Origin: Nymphaea colorata
Taxonomy: Eukaryota; Streptophyta; Magnoliopsida; Nymphaeales; Nymphaeaceae
DNA length: 46,000 bases
Assembly: GCF_008831285.2 (NCBI RefSeq)
Contig: NC_045139.1
Coordinates: 27,010,308 to 27,056,307, forward strand
Direction of reading: 5' to 3'
Positions within the stretch are counted from its first letter, which is position 1. Every line of letters begins with the position of its first letter. Shown here in pieces: positions 22,901 to 34,799 of this stretch. Both the position numbers and the translations under genes were made by a program. The notes under the pieces were generated by a model. The model saw only the letters and a list, made by a program, of their open reading frames with translations. It did no database searches and was not told the origin of the DNA.

Positions 22901-24050
22901 AACCTCCAGGGTTCGTTGATCCTTCCAAACCCATCCATGTCTACCAACTTCACAGAGCTTTGTACGGACTTCGCCAGGCTCCTCGAGCTTGGTACGATCG
23001 CTTTGGTTCATTCTTATTAACAAAAGGCTTCTATGCCAACATATCTGACTCTTCCCTGTTTGTCTATCGAGAAGCTCAAGATATAATTTTTCTCCTTCTT
23101 TATGTTGATGACATCATATTAACGAGCAGCAATAGTATCCTTCTTCAACAATTTGTCAAAGAGTTGAGTATTGAGTTTGCCATGAAAGATCTTGAATATC
23201 TCCATCACTTCTTAGGAGTAGAAGTGGTTAAGACCAGATCTGGACTCTTCTTAAATAAAAAACGATACGCCTTCAATTTACTCGCAAGTGTGAACTTGCT
23301 TGACTATAAACTTGCGATCACTCCTTTGGTTCAACATTATGAAACTCCTGTTGATGATGAAATCTTTTCAGATCCAACATTATTTCGGAGTCTAGTTGGG
23401 GGGCTACAATACTTGACGTTTACAAGGCCAGACATATCATTCAATGTTAATTATATCAGTCAATATATGCAGACACTGAATAATAGTCATTTCCAGCTTG
23501 TCAAGCATATACTCTGCTACGTTCATGGCACTATTTCTGATGTTTGTACTCTCTCTCCTCAGAATGATTTTCGGCTTCATGCCTTCTCTGATTCTGATTG
23601 GGCGGGATGTCATGACACTCGACGCTCAACTACTGGGTATTGCACTTTCATCGGCACCAATTGTATATCTTGGACAGAAAAGAAACAACCCATTGTTGCA
23701 TGATCCACGACTGAAGCCGAGTATAGGTCTATGGCCTCTGCAGCCGCTGAACTTATATGGATTACATATATCTTGAAAGACCTTGGCATATATTTGACCT
23801 GCGCTCCAACCCTATATTGTAATAATATGTCTGCCCTACAGGTTGCTATCAAGCCAGTTTTCCACTCTCGGATGAAAGACGTTGAACTAGATTATCACTT
23901 CCTTCGTGAAAAGGTTGTGTTTGGTCAACTTACCATGCAATTTGTACCTTCATCTCAACAACTTGCTTATATATTCACCAAGGCATTATCCACCAACTCC
24001 TTTAGTTCACTTAGAAACAAACTGGGCCTGACCAAAGCCCCGCCCAGTTT
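19968..24050 (+). pseudogene. Decayed gag-pol polyprotein of inner copia
   Basis: Gag starts at ATG 19968. It is closed by TGA 20184-20186, followed by a 33-bp duplication (GCAGAAGAAGTCATGGATA twice) and a frame change. A second gag piece (20341-20904) ends in a zinc knuckle CX2CX4HX4C (CQICNKMNHDDANC). The protease motif reads ATGAST, without the expected catalytic Asp, apparently through a deletion at the gag-protease join near 20880. Integrase shows HQHLGH and a CSSF in place of the second Cys pair, then CDLWGP, TDEGGEF and NGLAERRHQ. Reverse transcriptase (22708-23703) keeps QLDVKNAFLHG and LLYVDDIIL. RNase H keeps DSDWAG but has a TGA at 23701-23703. Not functional. Confidence 0.88.
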
Positions 24051-24059
24051 GAGGGGGGA
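24051..24059 (+). other. Polypurine tract of inner copia
   Basis: CAGTTTGAGGGGGGA lies immediately upstream of the 3' LTR. This is the usual plus-strand primer position. Confidence 0.85.
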
Positions 24060-24461
24060 AGAAACAGTAAAGGGCTATAATCATCAACCGGCTAGAATGA
24101 AGATTATGCCAGATGCTAAATCAGTGGTAAAGGGATATAATCAGTAAACAGCTGGGCTACAGATCACGTCAGTTACTAAAGAATATGATGATAACTAAAG
24201 AATATGATGATAAAGGAAAACGAGCTATGGTTACAAATGAGGATAACGATCCAGGAGAGCAACAACCCAACAAGGAAAGCCAATCCCCAACCGTTACCAG
24301 CATCAAACGATTGTGTACAGCTCATAAGAGCAATTATGTAACTTCTCCTAAAATCAAGGAGAAGATTGACGTGTAACATTCGGTGAAAGAGCCTCTCTCG
24401 TGGACGTAGGTGTGCTTCACCGAACCACGTAAAAACTTGTCTCTTGCGTCCCTCTTTCTCA
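24060..24461 (+). repeat. 3' LTR of inner copia element
   Basis: 402 bp, matching 19495-19910. The first base is A where the 5' LTR has T (AG for TG). There is a short tandem duplication of AGAATATGATGATAACTA near 24178-24212. About 33 bp (the ATAAATAGTAGAAAGAATC region) are missing. Confidence 0.88.
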
Positions 24462-24466
24462 CACCA

Positions 24467-24516
24467 TACCCTGTTTTTGTTCTGCACTATACTCTGTTTT
24501 TTGTGTTTAACTTACA
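24467..24516 (+). repeat. 3' LTR of outer copia, second part
   Basis: TACCCTGTTTTTGTTCTGCA through TTTAACTTACA resembles the end of the 5' LTR (TACTATACTTTTGTTTTGCA through GTTAATTTCA). It restores the LTR split by the inner element. Confidence 0.75.
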
Positions 24517-25420
24517 AGCTCTCCACATTTGGGTAAATTGCAAAGGAGAGGCCTGACGATGTAAATGGCTGTCTCCTCTGCCTTTGGGAAGAGGAGGCAC
24601 TTGATCAACTTCTTTTCATTTGTAAATATGCAGTGAAGATTTGGATCCAAATCTGCCATCGATTTAACAAATAACATGCCGCCCATTCCACTGTTGTTGG
24701 GGAGCTTAGGAGGTGGTCAGCTGCAGTTTTAAAAGAGGATAGTTAAACAAATTATGGCGCTTCGTTTAGGTGCCATCATATGGAGGCTTGGATCCTTAGA
24801 AACAACATTGTTCACAGAGGAATGCAACCTTCTCTGGAAGAGACAAGGAAATGTGTCTGGTAGATTTGTGAAGATTCTGTTATGGCCTCCTTGAAGAGTA
24901 AACAAGAAAAGCAGCAGGCCATCCAAATCTGGCTAGTGCCAGATGAATGGTCACAGCTCAAGGAGAGGGAGCTGTGTATCCAGGTTGAGGAATAGACATA
25001 CATCGGTCTCTTGCTGCGGAGACTGGACTGGGGAAGTTCTAGCTTCTGGGCGCCGGCATCTCAATGCTGACTTGATATTTCCTGAAATTGATATTCTCAA
25101 CGAACTTTGTATGACATTTGCCCGGCTATTCATCCGATCTCTAACAGGAGAGACTGGATGGGGTGGCTTCGACGGAGATTAGAAGGCAGAGCTCCCACGG
25201 AAGTGAATTTTCACTTCATTAGAAAGCACAGGTCTCAGTTGAAACTTGTATGGCCTGGCGGAGGATATTGCAGCCAAACATCCGACGTTGTGGCTTTTGC
25301 TCTTTTGGTGGTTTTGTTTCTCTGTCTCCGGCCGTGTAATCTTTGTGGCATTTTTTGTGGCTCTATTTTTTGTCTGTAGATAATTTTCTGGAATAAAATT
25401 TCGGTGGAGATCCCGCCAGC
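24517..25420 (+). pseudogene. 3' end of an L1-type LINE
   Basis: Frame-broken translation gives a zf-RVT-like pattern (CLLCLWEEEALDQLLFICKY, then AVKIW). It is followed by GAIIWRL and, after a frameshift, RNNIVHRGMQPSLEETRK, which is the C-terminal signature of plant L1 elements. After degraded sequence, the tail at 25290-25420 (CGGCCGTGTAATCTTTG through AATAAAATTTCGGTGG) looks like a LINE 3' untranslated end. It is 5'-truncated, and its left edge coincides with the outer copia 3' LTR. Confidence 0.7.
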
Positions 25421-25560
25421 AGGATTGCTTCCAAATTGTTCTCAAAACATATATTTGATATGTAGCCAATTATCTTTAATCTTTCATAGAGGACAAATTT
25501 TCAGGTACTTTTCATGCACTATGGTTATCAGCACAGCAGCATCAACTATTTTCCTATCTA

Positions 25561-25686
25561 CAGTCTATAAATTAATATCAGTCTTAGTCTATTAGGCGTG
25601 TTTGTTAAACAGAGGATCTTCAACAGTCTATACATTAATATCAGTCTTAGTCTATTAGGCGTGTTTGTTAAACAGAGGATCTCAAG
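25561..25686. repeat. 63-bp tandem duplication
   Basis: CAGTCTATAAATTAATATCA through AACAGAGGATCT(T)CAA occurs at 25561-25623 and again at 25624-25686, with one substitution and a one-base indel near the join. Non-coding. Confidence 0.92.
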
Positions 25687-27097
25687 ATCCTGGGTGATCT
25701 GAGATCCTTGGGGATCTTAAATCTATGGATTTGAGGTCAGACCTCCCCATCGCCCCCATCAGAGTTCACATCAAAAGTTTTTAGGGGGAAACGTAGATTT
25801 AAGATCCACGTTTTCCACTCATAGAGACAACCACTGTATTAAAAAATGGGTCACACGAAAAGAGGATTTGGGATCAGAGGGGCTCTTAGATGCACGAAGA
25901 AACGCCCCTAGAGGAATACCACCCATTTGCCTCCATTGTTTCGGTTATAAACCAGCTTTTGTGACATTTGAATGTAAATTCTTGTGTTTCACAAACCACG
26001 AAAACAAGCCCTCTTCTCAACGGAACAGCTTCATAATTTTACATGAATCCTTTTCTTGATATCATTGTCGATGATGGAAACCAATGATGAAATGAGATGT
26101 GGGTATTCACCGTGTCCCATCCTAGTTGTCCCTCAAAATAGAACTCCAGCTACTCTGCCCCTGCTCACTCAGAAAGTCTTGCCATTGCTTTGGTCTTATT
26201 ACAAAAGATGCACCCACAAGGGATTGATCAATAGACATCTTTGGAACTTAAGCTACATAGACAGGTATAGAGAATCAGATTCTCTACCAAATCATGATGA
26301 ACAGTAGAAACCAATGAAACAAATATCCATGATTTTGATGCAGATGTAAAAATAACAAACTCCTTATATTTCATGTCAATATGTGTGGAACTAAGGGATT
26401 TTAGTGATTATCTTTAAAAATATTCCAACAGATAACATGAAACATATCGCAACATAACTTCATGAGATTCCTGCATCAGCCAGCAACTCCAAGTAACATC
26501 AAAAGCATAAAGAAACATGAATTTGAAAGAAACAAAGCCACGAAGTTCCTTTGCTAAGGAGAAAGGTTCCTTATCCAAAGAAACACATGACAAACTGACA
26601 GGCGCTGCTGAGAAGTTTCCCCTCAAGGCCAAGAAACATCAGGCTTCCGTCTTGGAAAGGGTATTTCGCATGCTAATATAGCCTTCAGCAACAATGCTAT
26701 ACCAAGAACATACTATCGTAGTTCTTCAGCCATCATGCCCTACCACATAATTCTATAGCAGATCTTCAGAAATATTACAAATAAACCAAGCAGCTCCCCA
26801 GCTATAATAGAAGTTAAAATTGGACTTTCACTGGATGAAAACCAAAATAAGACAAGAGTCCATCTTACCTCAAGCATTAGGTCAATTGTGACAGCAATTG
26901 TAATTAAAAAAAGCAAAAACAAAAAAAGCAAAATAAGAACAGAACCCCAACTGTGCCATAAATGGGCACTGGGAAGCAATAAAAGATATGTCCATTTTAT
27001 TCCACATAAATCCCTTTAGGTACCCTACCAAATGATAACAGCAGGAAAGAGTAACAGATGATAAGGACGGCTTACAAAGCAACCTGGTTTATTCAAC
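25687..27097. other. Intergenic DNA and 3' flank of the complex I gene
   Basis: No protein-coding gene is recognised. GATCTTAA/GATCC words cluster at 25680-25740. The segment nearest 27097 is the 3' untranslated region of the complex I gene on the minus strand. An AATAAA occurs only a few bases after the stop codon (about 27088-27093), too close to act as the usual poly(A) signal. Confidence 0.5.
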
Positions 27098-28549
27098 TCA
27101 CGCAGCAGCCGCCTCCATTAGTTCCTTCTCTGCTCGCTCCCGGATCCTCCTCTCCAGTTCTGGTCTGAAATGACGAATAAGGCCCTGCACAGGCCATGCA
27201 GCAGCATCACCCAATGCACAGATGGTATGACCCTCAATTTGTTTTGTCACCTCCTGCAACATATCTATCTCCTCAATCTTTGCATTCCCAACTTTCAACC
27301 TTTCCATAATCATCCACAACCATCCTGTTCCCTCTCGGCATGGTGTGCATTGACCACAACTTTCATGCTTGTAGAAGTAAGATAACCTTGCAATTGCATC
27401 CACAACATCAGTGGATTTATCCATCACAATCACTGCAGCAGTCCCCAAGCCAGACTGGACTGCCTTAAGTGCATCATAGTCCATCAGTACATCATCACAG
27501 ATATGTTTAGGCAAGAGAGGGACTGATGAACCTCCAGGAATAATGGCCAGTAAATTGTCCCATCCACCTCTTACTCCTCCGCAGTGCCGTTCAATCAACT
27601 CCTTCAGGGATATGCTCATCTCCTCTTCCACGGTGCATGGCTTGTTAACATGGCCAGAGACACAAAACAGTTTTGTGCCAGCATTGTTCTTTCGTCCAAA
27701 ACTAGCAAACCATTCTGGACCCCTTCGCAGAACTGTTGGAGAAACAGCTACTGTTTCCACATTGGTGACTGTAGTAGGACAACCATATAGACCAGCATTA
27801 GCAGGGAAGGGAGGTTTGAGTCTAGGTTTCCCCTGCTTCCCTTCTAAACTTTCCAATAGAGCAGTCTCTTCCCCACAAATGTATGCACCAGCTCCAAAGT
27901 GGATGTGCACATCAAAATCGTAACCTGACCCACATGCATTTTTGCCCAAGAGACCAGCCTCATATGCCTCTTTTCTTGCCTTTATAAGGTTCAACCTCTC
28001 ATTCACATATTCACCCCTGATGTAGATATAAGCTGCCCTTGCCCGCATTCCTACACCAGCAATCAGGCATCCTTCAAGTAGTTTGTGTGGATCATGTCGG
28101 ATAATCTCTCTGTCCTTACATGTACCAGGTTCACTCTCATCAGCATTTACAACAAGATATGAAGGGCGTCCATCAGATGCCTTTGGCATAAATGACCACT
28201 TCAGGCCAGAAGGAAAGCCCGCACCTCCACGACCACGAAGACCTGACTTCTTTATTTCATTGACAATCCAGTCAGAACCCTTCTGAACCAGATCCTTAGT
28301 TCTGTACCAGTCACCTCTTTTCATGGCACCTTTCAGAAAAGGATCATGAAGACCATAGAGGTTTGTGAAAATGCGATCTTCATCCTTAAGACCCCCAAAA
28401 TGGGTCCTCTCAGGTGGAGGGGGTGGAGAGGGTGGTGGAGTGCCTGCTGCAGCTTGAGTGCTCAGTAGTCGAAGGCCCAATTCCCATTTATGGCTGCAAC
28501 ACTGAACTAAAGGAGCCTTCCGCAAAGAAAGAAGATTCTGAATGTGTCC
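27098..28549 (-). CDS. NDUFV1: Complex I 51-kDa subunit (NDUFV1), main exon
   Basis: It encodes 483 residues of the NADH- and FMN-binding flavoprotein of mitochondrial respiratory complex I, which oxidises matrix NADH and passes electrons via FMN and a [4Fe-4S] cluster. Visible in order from the GHIQNLL start are an Arg-rich, acid-poor presequence ending near [10 protein letters not shown], a proline-rich linker and [18 protein letters not shown]. Then come the FMN-site [30 protein letters not shown] and the glycine-rich [19 protein letters not shown]. The N3 cluster ligands lie in [12 protein letters not shown], with a fourth Cys in HTICALGD. The frame has no stops. No in-frame ATG precedes GHIQ; an in-frame TAA lies at 28574-28576. 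The sequence GGTTTCTCAG|GG makes 28549 a 3' splice boundary. With one upstream Met codon the protein would be 484 residues, normal for plants. Confidence 0.95.
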   Translation of the reverse strand, partial: GHIQNLLSLRKAPLVQCCSHKWELGLRLLSTQAAAGTPPPSPPPPPERTHFGGLKDEDRIFTNLYGLHDPFLKGAMKRGDWYRTKDLVQKGSDWIVNEIKKSGLRGRGGAGFPSGLKWSFMPKASDGRPSYLVVNADESEPGTCKDREIIRHDPHKLLEGCLIAGVGMRARAAYIYIRGEYVNERLNLIKARKEAYEAGLLGKNACGSGYDFDVHIHFGAGAYICGEETALLESLEGKQGKPRLKPPFPANAGLYGCPTTVTNVETVAVSPTVLRRGPEWFASFGRKNNAGTKLFCVSGHVNKPCTVEEEMSISLKELIERHCGGVRGGWDNLLAIIPGGSSVPLLPKHICDDVLMDYDALKAVQSGLGTAAVIVMDKSTDVVDAIARLSYFYKHESCGQCTPCREGTGWLWMIMERLKVGNAKIEEIDMLQEVTKQIEGHTICALGDAAAWPVQGLIRHFRPELERRIRERAEKELMEAAAA

Positions 28550-30220
28550 CTGAGAAACCACATCATAAACACATTATTTGAGGAACTAAATGATATACTA
28601 CACAAAGTATGTGAATAAGTGAATCTAACAAGCTCAGATGACCTAGCACATCAAATTGATCAATTTAGTTATAGCTACTCTACGTATTTCTTTATGTTAT
28701 TATGTTGATTTCTTGTGTTACATTGGATTCATTAATGTTTTCACAGTTAGAATCTTCAACTTCTCTGTTTCCTTGTCTTAATTAGATGCAGTTGCAGATC
28801 ATCCAAATTTTGAGATGTAATCCTAGAAGAATTTGAATGCCAGGGAGAACGTGACTTTCACATTCTCAACATATGTTTCATTGATCCTAGGATTCCTTCT
28901 TTTGATGACTTTGGTGATGATAATAAAAGCATGGAAATATTGATGAAATAATAAGAGAGGAATGCATATGATTCTCATAAAGTATGAACTCAAAACTCTA
29001 TTACTTTTATCATCTTAACCAATCTGGTAATATAATAACTAATATATTTCTCATTATGGTTGTAACAATTTGTTGTTTCTTGAATCAATGATAGAAAGAC
29101 GGTTTGCTAATTGTAAATAGATGACTTTGTTGTTTGTGGACAATTTGTACGTGATCTGTATGTATGAATGTATAAACTGTATGCATGTTGTTGTAAGTTG
29201 TAACCCCACCGTGCCCTACACCATGCACCTGTGTGACATAGATGTCCCCTTTCTCCAAACCATGATGATGCTTAAAAAAATGAGCTATCCCAGGTGTTAC
29301 TTGTCATCAACAGTTACCAGAACACAAACTGCCTGCCTGGCTGACATGTGACCTTTGAGATAATCTAGGAATTAGAACAGAAAGCAGACTAGCTTATTTG
29401 GACAAGCTATAGATGCGACAAAACAGGGTGAGGCCCAAAGCTAGAAACATAATGTAACAGTACATTAAAAATTAAAAATTTACTTTTTAACATTAAAAAT
29501 CACAAAGAAATTCTAAAAAATCAAACAAATAAGAAAAAAATGGGAAGAACAGGAAAACTTTTATCTCTATGGAAAAACATAGTTGCACAAGATAACATAA
29601 TAACAAGTAATCCTATGCACAACATGCACACTTCCACCACCACAATTAGAGAATGAGCAGTATCGTCTCATACAGTCATACCATATCCAGCTTTCAGTTG
29701 GCTTATTAAGTAACATGTTACAGATCATATGGTTGTACATGAATTTGTTTGTTAACAATAAAAAACGTCTGAGTTCTTTTCGTGATACGACTAGATCAAC
29801 AATGGAAGTTGCTCGAGAATTCTTCTCTAACCCAGAGACAAGGATAACACATCAATCAAGGAATGAGTTCAAGATTCTAACAAATAGAACATGACCTCAC
29901 AGAGTAACGAGATAGCATAATTTGGCCTTACTATATTACTTATGAATACTCTAACTTTTCTCAGAAGAAAAACATATTTAACAGCAAACAATTGGAACTG
30001 TATAAAATTCATTGTCATGACTGGATATAGTCCTGTCCTGCCAACTCCTGCATTTGTAGGTACATATCTCTATCGTCCTCTGTACAGCAAAGTGTAATGT
30101 GTTCTATGCACCCAAACGAACTGCTCGAGCAATCGAGGATAGTGCAAGTTATCAGATTAAGCAGATCAACCAACATATCAAAAGAATGTTTCATAAGGAT
30201 GAAGAATCTTTTAATTGTTC
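28550..30220 (-). other. Presumed NDUFV1 intron, part before the copia insert
   Basis: AT-rich DNA without coding content. The minus-strand 3' splice site lies at 28550-28551. Nothing else is recognisable apart from A-rich tracts near 29440-29560. Confidence 0.5.
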
Positions 30221-30225
30221 ATATC

Positions 30226-30502
30226 TGTAGAAACAAGCAACGCAAGAAGATAATGGAGAAGAAACACACGATATACGTGGAAAACCTCAGTAAGAGGTGA
30301 AAAACCACGGAGAAGCTCTAACCTATGGGCAAGACCGCAACCCTAGGAGAGAGAATGTTATTTTCACTTAATCAACAATTACACAATAAGTGAGATAATA
30401 TAAGAGGGAGGCCCACCTAGGGTACCGAGCCACCCTCGGTACCCGCGCCCATGGGACCGGGTCCATATCCAGACCCGGTTCCCTATACAAGATATTCTAA
30501 CA
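30226..30502 (-). repeat. 3' LTR of intronic copia element
   Basis: 277 bp. Two GC-rich hairpins lie in U3: GGTACCGAG/CTCGGTACC around 5 nt (30421-30443), and GGGACCGGGTC pairing with GACCCGGTTCCC (30453-30483). The gag-pol TAG stop lies at LTR bases 4-6. Confidence 0.95.
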
Positions 30503-33500
30503 CTCCCCCTCAAGCTTGGCATACATGTCAAACATGCCAAGCTTGCTCACATTTTTCTCGAATTGAGATGTACATAAGGCTTTGGTCAAAACATCGGCAA
30601 TTTGATCTTCAGACTTCATGTACGGCAGGATCAACTCCTTGGAATCTATACGTTCCCGTATGAAATGGCGATCAATCTCCACATGTTTAGTTCTGTCATG
30701 AAGGACGGGATTGTTTGCAAGGTTAATCGCAGACTTGTTGTCACAGTACATCTTCATCTTTTCTTCCGTTTCAACTCCAATATCCGCTAGGAGAATCTTT
30801 AACCATAGCATTTCTGTAACTCCCATAGCCACAGCCCTGTATTCAGCCTCAGCACTGGATCTAGAGCAAACTTCTTGCCTTTTACTTCTCCATACAACCA
30901 GGTTACCCCCCAGAAAGATGCAGTACCCTGTGGTAGACCTCCTAGTATCAGTGCATCCTGCCCAATCTGCGTCAGAGTATCCTTCAATATTAAGTTGGTC
31001 TTGCTGAGTATAGAGTAATCCTTTCCCTGGTTCATTCTTTAGGTACCCCAACACTCTTTCTGCACTCTTTCAGTGACAATCAGTAGGAGCATGCATAAAC
31101 TGACTCAACACATTCACAGCATACGTATCAGGACGAGTAAGAGTAAGATAGATGAGCTTACCAACCAGCCTCTGATACCTCCTTTTTCCTTCCTCATCAA
31201 GGATGTTGCCAGTTTTGATGCTTATCTTTGTACCAGACTCCATTGGAGTTAGAAATGGCCTACATCCAAGTTTGTCTGTCTCCTTTAAAAGATCTAGAGT
31301 GCATTTTCTTTGGCTCATAACAAGCCCTGTCTCTGACCGAGCAATCTCGATTCCCAGAAAGTACCTTAGTTTACCCAAATCTTTAAGATCAAATTCGGCA
31401 GCTAACCTTTCCTTCATCTTCCTTTTTTCTTCTTCATCGTCACCTGTGACTATCATATCATCAACATACACAAGAAGAAGACTCACCAGGTCATTTCTCT
31501 GCTTAATGAATAAGGTGTGATCACCATTTCCCTGTTTGTATCCATTAGTCTTCATTACTATCCTCAGCCTTTCAAACCATGCTCTAGGAGACTGCTTTAA
31601 CCCATACAAGGCTTTCTTGAGATGACAACATTTTCCGCTTTGAACATATTCAGGAGGCATGCTCATGTAGACCTCTTCTTGTAGATAGCCGTTCAAGAAG
31701 GCATTCTTGACATCAAGCTGATCCATGCTCCACTTCTTTTGCACTGCAAGTGCTAAGATGACCCTCACAGTTTTCAGTTTAGCAACAGGGGCAAAGGTTT
31801 CAAGGTAATCAATACCATATTTTTGGCTGAACCCCTTTGCAACAAGACGAGCCTTATACCTCTCCACGGTGCCATCCTGTTTGTATTTCACATTGAACAC
31901 CCACTTGGAACCAACTAAATGAGTCCCCTTGGGAATATCAACTACTGCCCAAGTATCATTCTTCGCCAAGGCCTCCATCTCCTCTGTCATGGCATGTAGC
32001 CATTTAGGATCCTCTCTAGCATCTTCCACATACCTGGGAATCACAGACTTAGACAAGGATGTAATAAAGCATTTGTAATCCTTACTAAGTTTCGCATAAG
32101 AGACAAATCTCTGAATAGGATGAGAAGTACATGACCTGGTGCCCTTGCGCAAGGCTATAGGAAGCTCTTCATCGATTTGACTTGGGTCATTCGGGGAACT
32201 CACAGGATTGGGATTGGTTATATCAACATTCTCAACCACATCTGTCTTCTTCCTGGTGTACACCTGGCCAAACAAGTGATCACGAGCTGTGGATTGATTG
32301 ACAACAAGGCCCCCGTCCGTGTGACTGTCTCTACCATCTCTGACTGTGTCTGCCACACTGTGACTAACCTTGTAATCCAAGAAGTCCATAAACTGAATCA
32401 ATTGATTTGAGGAATACTCTTCACTACTGTTCCCTAGACACTCCCCCTGAAGAGGATTCACAGGAAAGTACGCCTCATGCTCATGAAAAGTAACATCCCG
32501 GGAGACATAGACTTTAGAAATGGTAGGATCAACACATTTGTATCCCTTCTGAGTGGAGGAATACCCCAGGAAGACAGCCTTGATAGACCAAGGGTCAAGT
32601 TTCTTGAGGGTGGGACTATGGTCATGAACAAAACAGACACACCCGAACACCCGAGGAGTAAGAGGCCAGGGATTCTGAGTGGGCCACAGCATAGAATATG
32701 GGGAATGACCCTGCAACACACGGGTAGGCATACGATTAATAAGGTGGGCACTAGTGAGAAGTGCATCACCCCAGTAGCGCTTAGGAAGCTGCCGATGGAA
32801 CATAATAGCCCGAGTGACATCTAATAAATGGCGATTCTTACGTTCAGCCACGCCATTTTGGGGAGGTGTGTAACTACAGGACGTTTCATGAACAATACCC
32901 TTACTCTTCAAGAAATCATCTAGAGATTGAGAGACATACTCTCTAGCATTATCAGTGCGGAAAGCCTGAACAGAGGTCTGAAACTGAGTCTCAACAAAAG
33001 CCACAAAATTTTTTACAATGACCAGAACGTCACTACGTTCTTTCAACAGGTACACGAACGTACAACGGGAGTAGACATCAATAAGAGTCATAAAATAATG
33101 AAAACCACGACACGTGGGTACTCCCGAAGGACCCCAAACATCATAATGAACCAAAGCAAATGGACGGGTGGTTTTATTGAAATAAATAGGGTACGAAGCC
33201 CTGACATGCTTAGCCAACTGACACACTTCACATGTGAAGGAGTCAATGGAAACAAACGTAAAAAGTCTAGGAAACAACTTCTTGATCAACTGGAATGGGA
33301 AATGTCCAAGACGCTCGTGCCATCGCATAATGATAGACCTGTCTTCCACACCTGACAACTGTCCACTAGTGGCTGAAATCAATGCAGACGCAACTTGCAC
33401 GGGCAGTCTGTAGAGCCCATCAATAACCGAACCAATCCCAATCTTCTTCCCCGTCACCAAGTCCTGTAGAAAACAATGGTCAGCCGAGAAAATCAGATTA

Positions 33501-34792
33501 CAATTTAGTTCTTTGGTAATACTGCTGACAGATAACAAGTTCACAGGAATATTGGGAACATGAAGAGCATTATGCAGACAATATTTATTTAACAAGGACA
33601 AACTCCCTTTTCCAGCCACAGAAATAGAAGACCCATCAGCCATAGACACGCGTTGCTGCCCTGAAGACAATTTGTATTCTTGAAACAGCTTAGGATCCCC
33701 TGTCATATGATGTGTAGCCCCACTGTCAACAATCCAATCACCATGGGAGGGATTACCTTGATCACTTGTGGCCACAAGAGCTTGAGCTAACTTAGCTCCC
33801 TCGGTCGTGGAAGTTTCCTCTTGTGTAGTAGAAAGTCGGCTGATATAAGCTTGCAACTCCTTGATTTGCTCAGAGGAAAGCTTTGATTTTTCAACATGTG
33901 ATGAATTACCCTAACTAGAGTCAGGCACAGACGACCCTCGCCGACTAGAAGGAGGACGACCACGAACAAGTCTCTTCTCAGGATGAATATCCCAACAGAA
34001 ATCCACAGAATGCCCCAACTTGTTACAATGACTACAACGCCGAACAGGACGTTGTCCAGTCCCAGAGGCACGGCTAACAAACGCTGAGGGAGAACTCCCC
34101 TGGCTGGAGTCAATATGCATGACTTGGCGACGTTGTTCCTCAGATTCTACCCGGGCATACACCTCCTCAATCCCAGGAATCTCGTCACAGTTTAGAATTT
34201 GGCTCCTAATGGATTCAAATTCATCACGTAATCCTCCAAGGAAAATGAAGGTCTGGTCCATCCATTCTTTTTCCCAGTACAGGGCATGATCAGAACCACA
34301 ATGCCAGTCATCATTCACATGATAGTCCAGTTCCTCCCATTTAGTCTTCAGGGCTGCAAAGAAGGATGCCACAGACAAGTCACCCTGTTTAAGGGAGTAG
34401 ATGCCACGTTTGATTTGGTACGTGCGCAAGACTCTCTTCTTACGGCCATACATCCTTGCAAGCACAGTCCACATGTCATATGCAGTCGACTTACGCAAGA
34501 TCAGGGGCTGAATATCAGCGGAAACAGAACTAATGATCCATACTTTAACTTGGCTATCTTCCAATGCCCAAGTCGCCCATTGTGGATCCGTTTTAGAAGG
34601 TGCAGGTTTCTCCCCAGTGATATAGGGAAGACGACCGCGACTGGTAATCCCTATTTCAAGTGCAGCAGACCAAGAGAGATAGTTGTCTTTGTTCAGCCGA
34701 ATGGAGGTGACTTGAACAGGCAAGTTCTCGCTCTTGGTATGGCTGCCCGAGTCAAAGGCAGCATCGATCTTGCAAGTCATCTCTTCTGCCAT
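30497..34792 (-). pseudogene. Copia gag-pol polyprotein with two nonsense codons
   Basis: One reading frame of 1431 codons runs from ATG 34790-34792 (MAEEMTCKID) to TAG 30497-30499. It is interrupted only by TAG at 33911-33913 and TGA at 31070-31072. Gag has a UBN2-like region and a zinc knuckle CSHCNKLGHSVDFC (about 34010-34050). Protease has DWIVDSGATHHMTG (about 33720). Integrase has HERLGH/CEVCQLAKH zinc ligands, then HYDVWGP, FRTDNAREY and NGVAERKNRH (D, D, E). RT has QLDVKNAFLNGYL and LLVYVDDMIVTG. RNase H has GYSDADWAGC and SSAEAEYRAV. The TGA falls where copia elements usually have Trp in HWKAA, suggesting TGG to TGA. The TAG falls between gag and protease. Otherwise the frame is intact. 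Confidence 0.95.
30503..30513 (-). other. Polypurine tract of intronic copia
   Basis: TTGAGGGGGAG (minus strand) ends exactly at the 3' LTR. It is also read as the last codons (LEGE) of the polyprotein. Confidence 0.9.
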
Positions 34793-34799
34793 CACAATC

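Larger units (their letters stand above)
19490..24466 (+). mobile_element. Inner Ty1/copia element with CACCA duplication
   Basis: The element spans 19495-24461 and has LTRs of 416 bp (19495-19910) and 402 bp (24060-24461). Both sides carry the 5-bp duplication CACCA (19490-19494 and 24462-24466). The primer-binding site TGGTATCAGAGG is at 19911. The polypurine tract GAGGGGGGA (24051-24059) abuts the 3' LTR. By hand alignment the LTRs differ at about 25 of 385 shared positions. The 3' LTR also has a deletion of about 33 bp and a duplication of about 17 bp. The element is thus clearly older than the one at 30226-35487, and it disrupts the 3' LTR of the outer copia. Confidence 0.92.
16653..24516 (+). 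mobile_element. Old Ty1/copia element (outer, nested-into)
   Basis: The 5' LTR is 16653-16880 (starts TGGTTAATTG, ends CA) and is followed at once by a primer-binding site TGGTATCAGAGC. The 3' LTR starts at 19309 with the same TGGTTAATTGTATATTG. It is interrupted at 19494 by the inner copia element and resumes at about 24467, ending near 24516. Internal remnants include gag (17285-17494), a zinc knuckle (CPGHSKEKC-like, about 17750), a protease-like WIVDSG (about 18045) and the N-terminal half of reverse transcriptase (18740-19300). Integrase is largely missing. Everything from mid-RT to the 3' LTR is deleted, including RNase H and the polypurine tract. No target duplication is recognisable at the outer ends. 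Confidence 0.8.

Noticed and set aside
25598-26020. MITE bounded by GCGTGTTTGTTAAACAG and CACAAACCACGAAAACAAGC
   Set aside because: The ends match too poorly and the left end is inside a 63-bp duplication. No target duplication was found.
28559-28561. GTG or out-of-frame ATG as NDUFV1 start
   Set aside because: GTG is not a normal plant start. The nearby ATG (28561-28563) is in another frame. The in-frame sequence reaches TAA at 28574-28576 with no ATG, so a spliced start is more likely.
32927-33355. Plus-strand frame of 142 codons inside the copia element
   Set aside because: It is a shadow of the integrase region on the minus strand.
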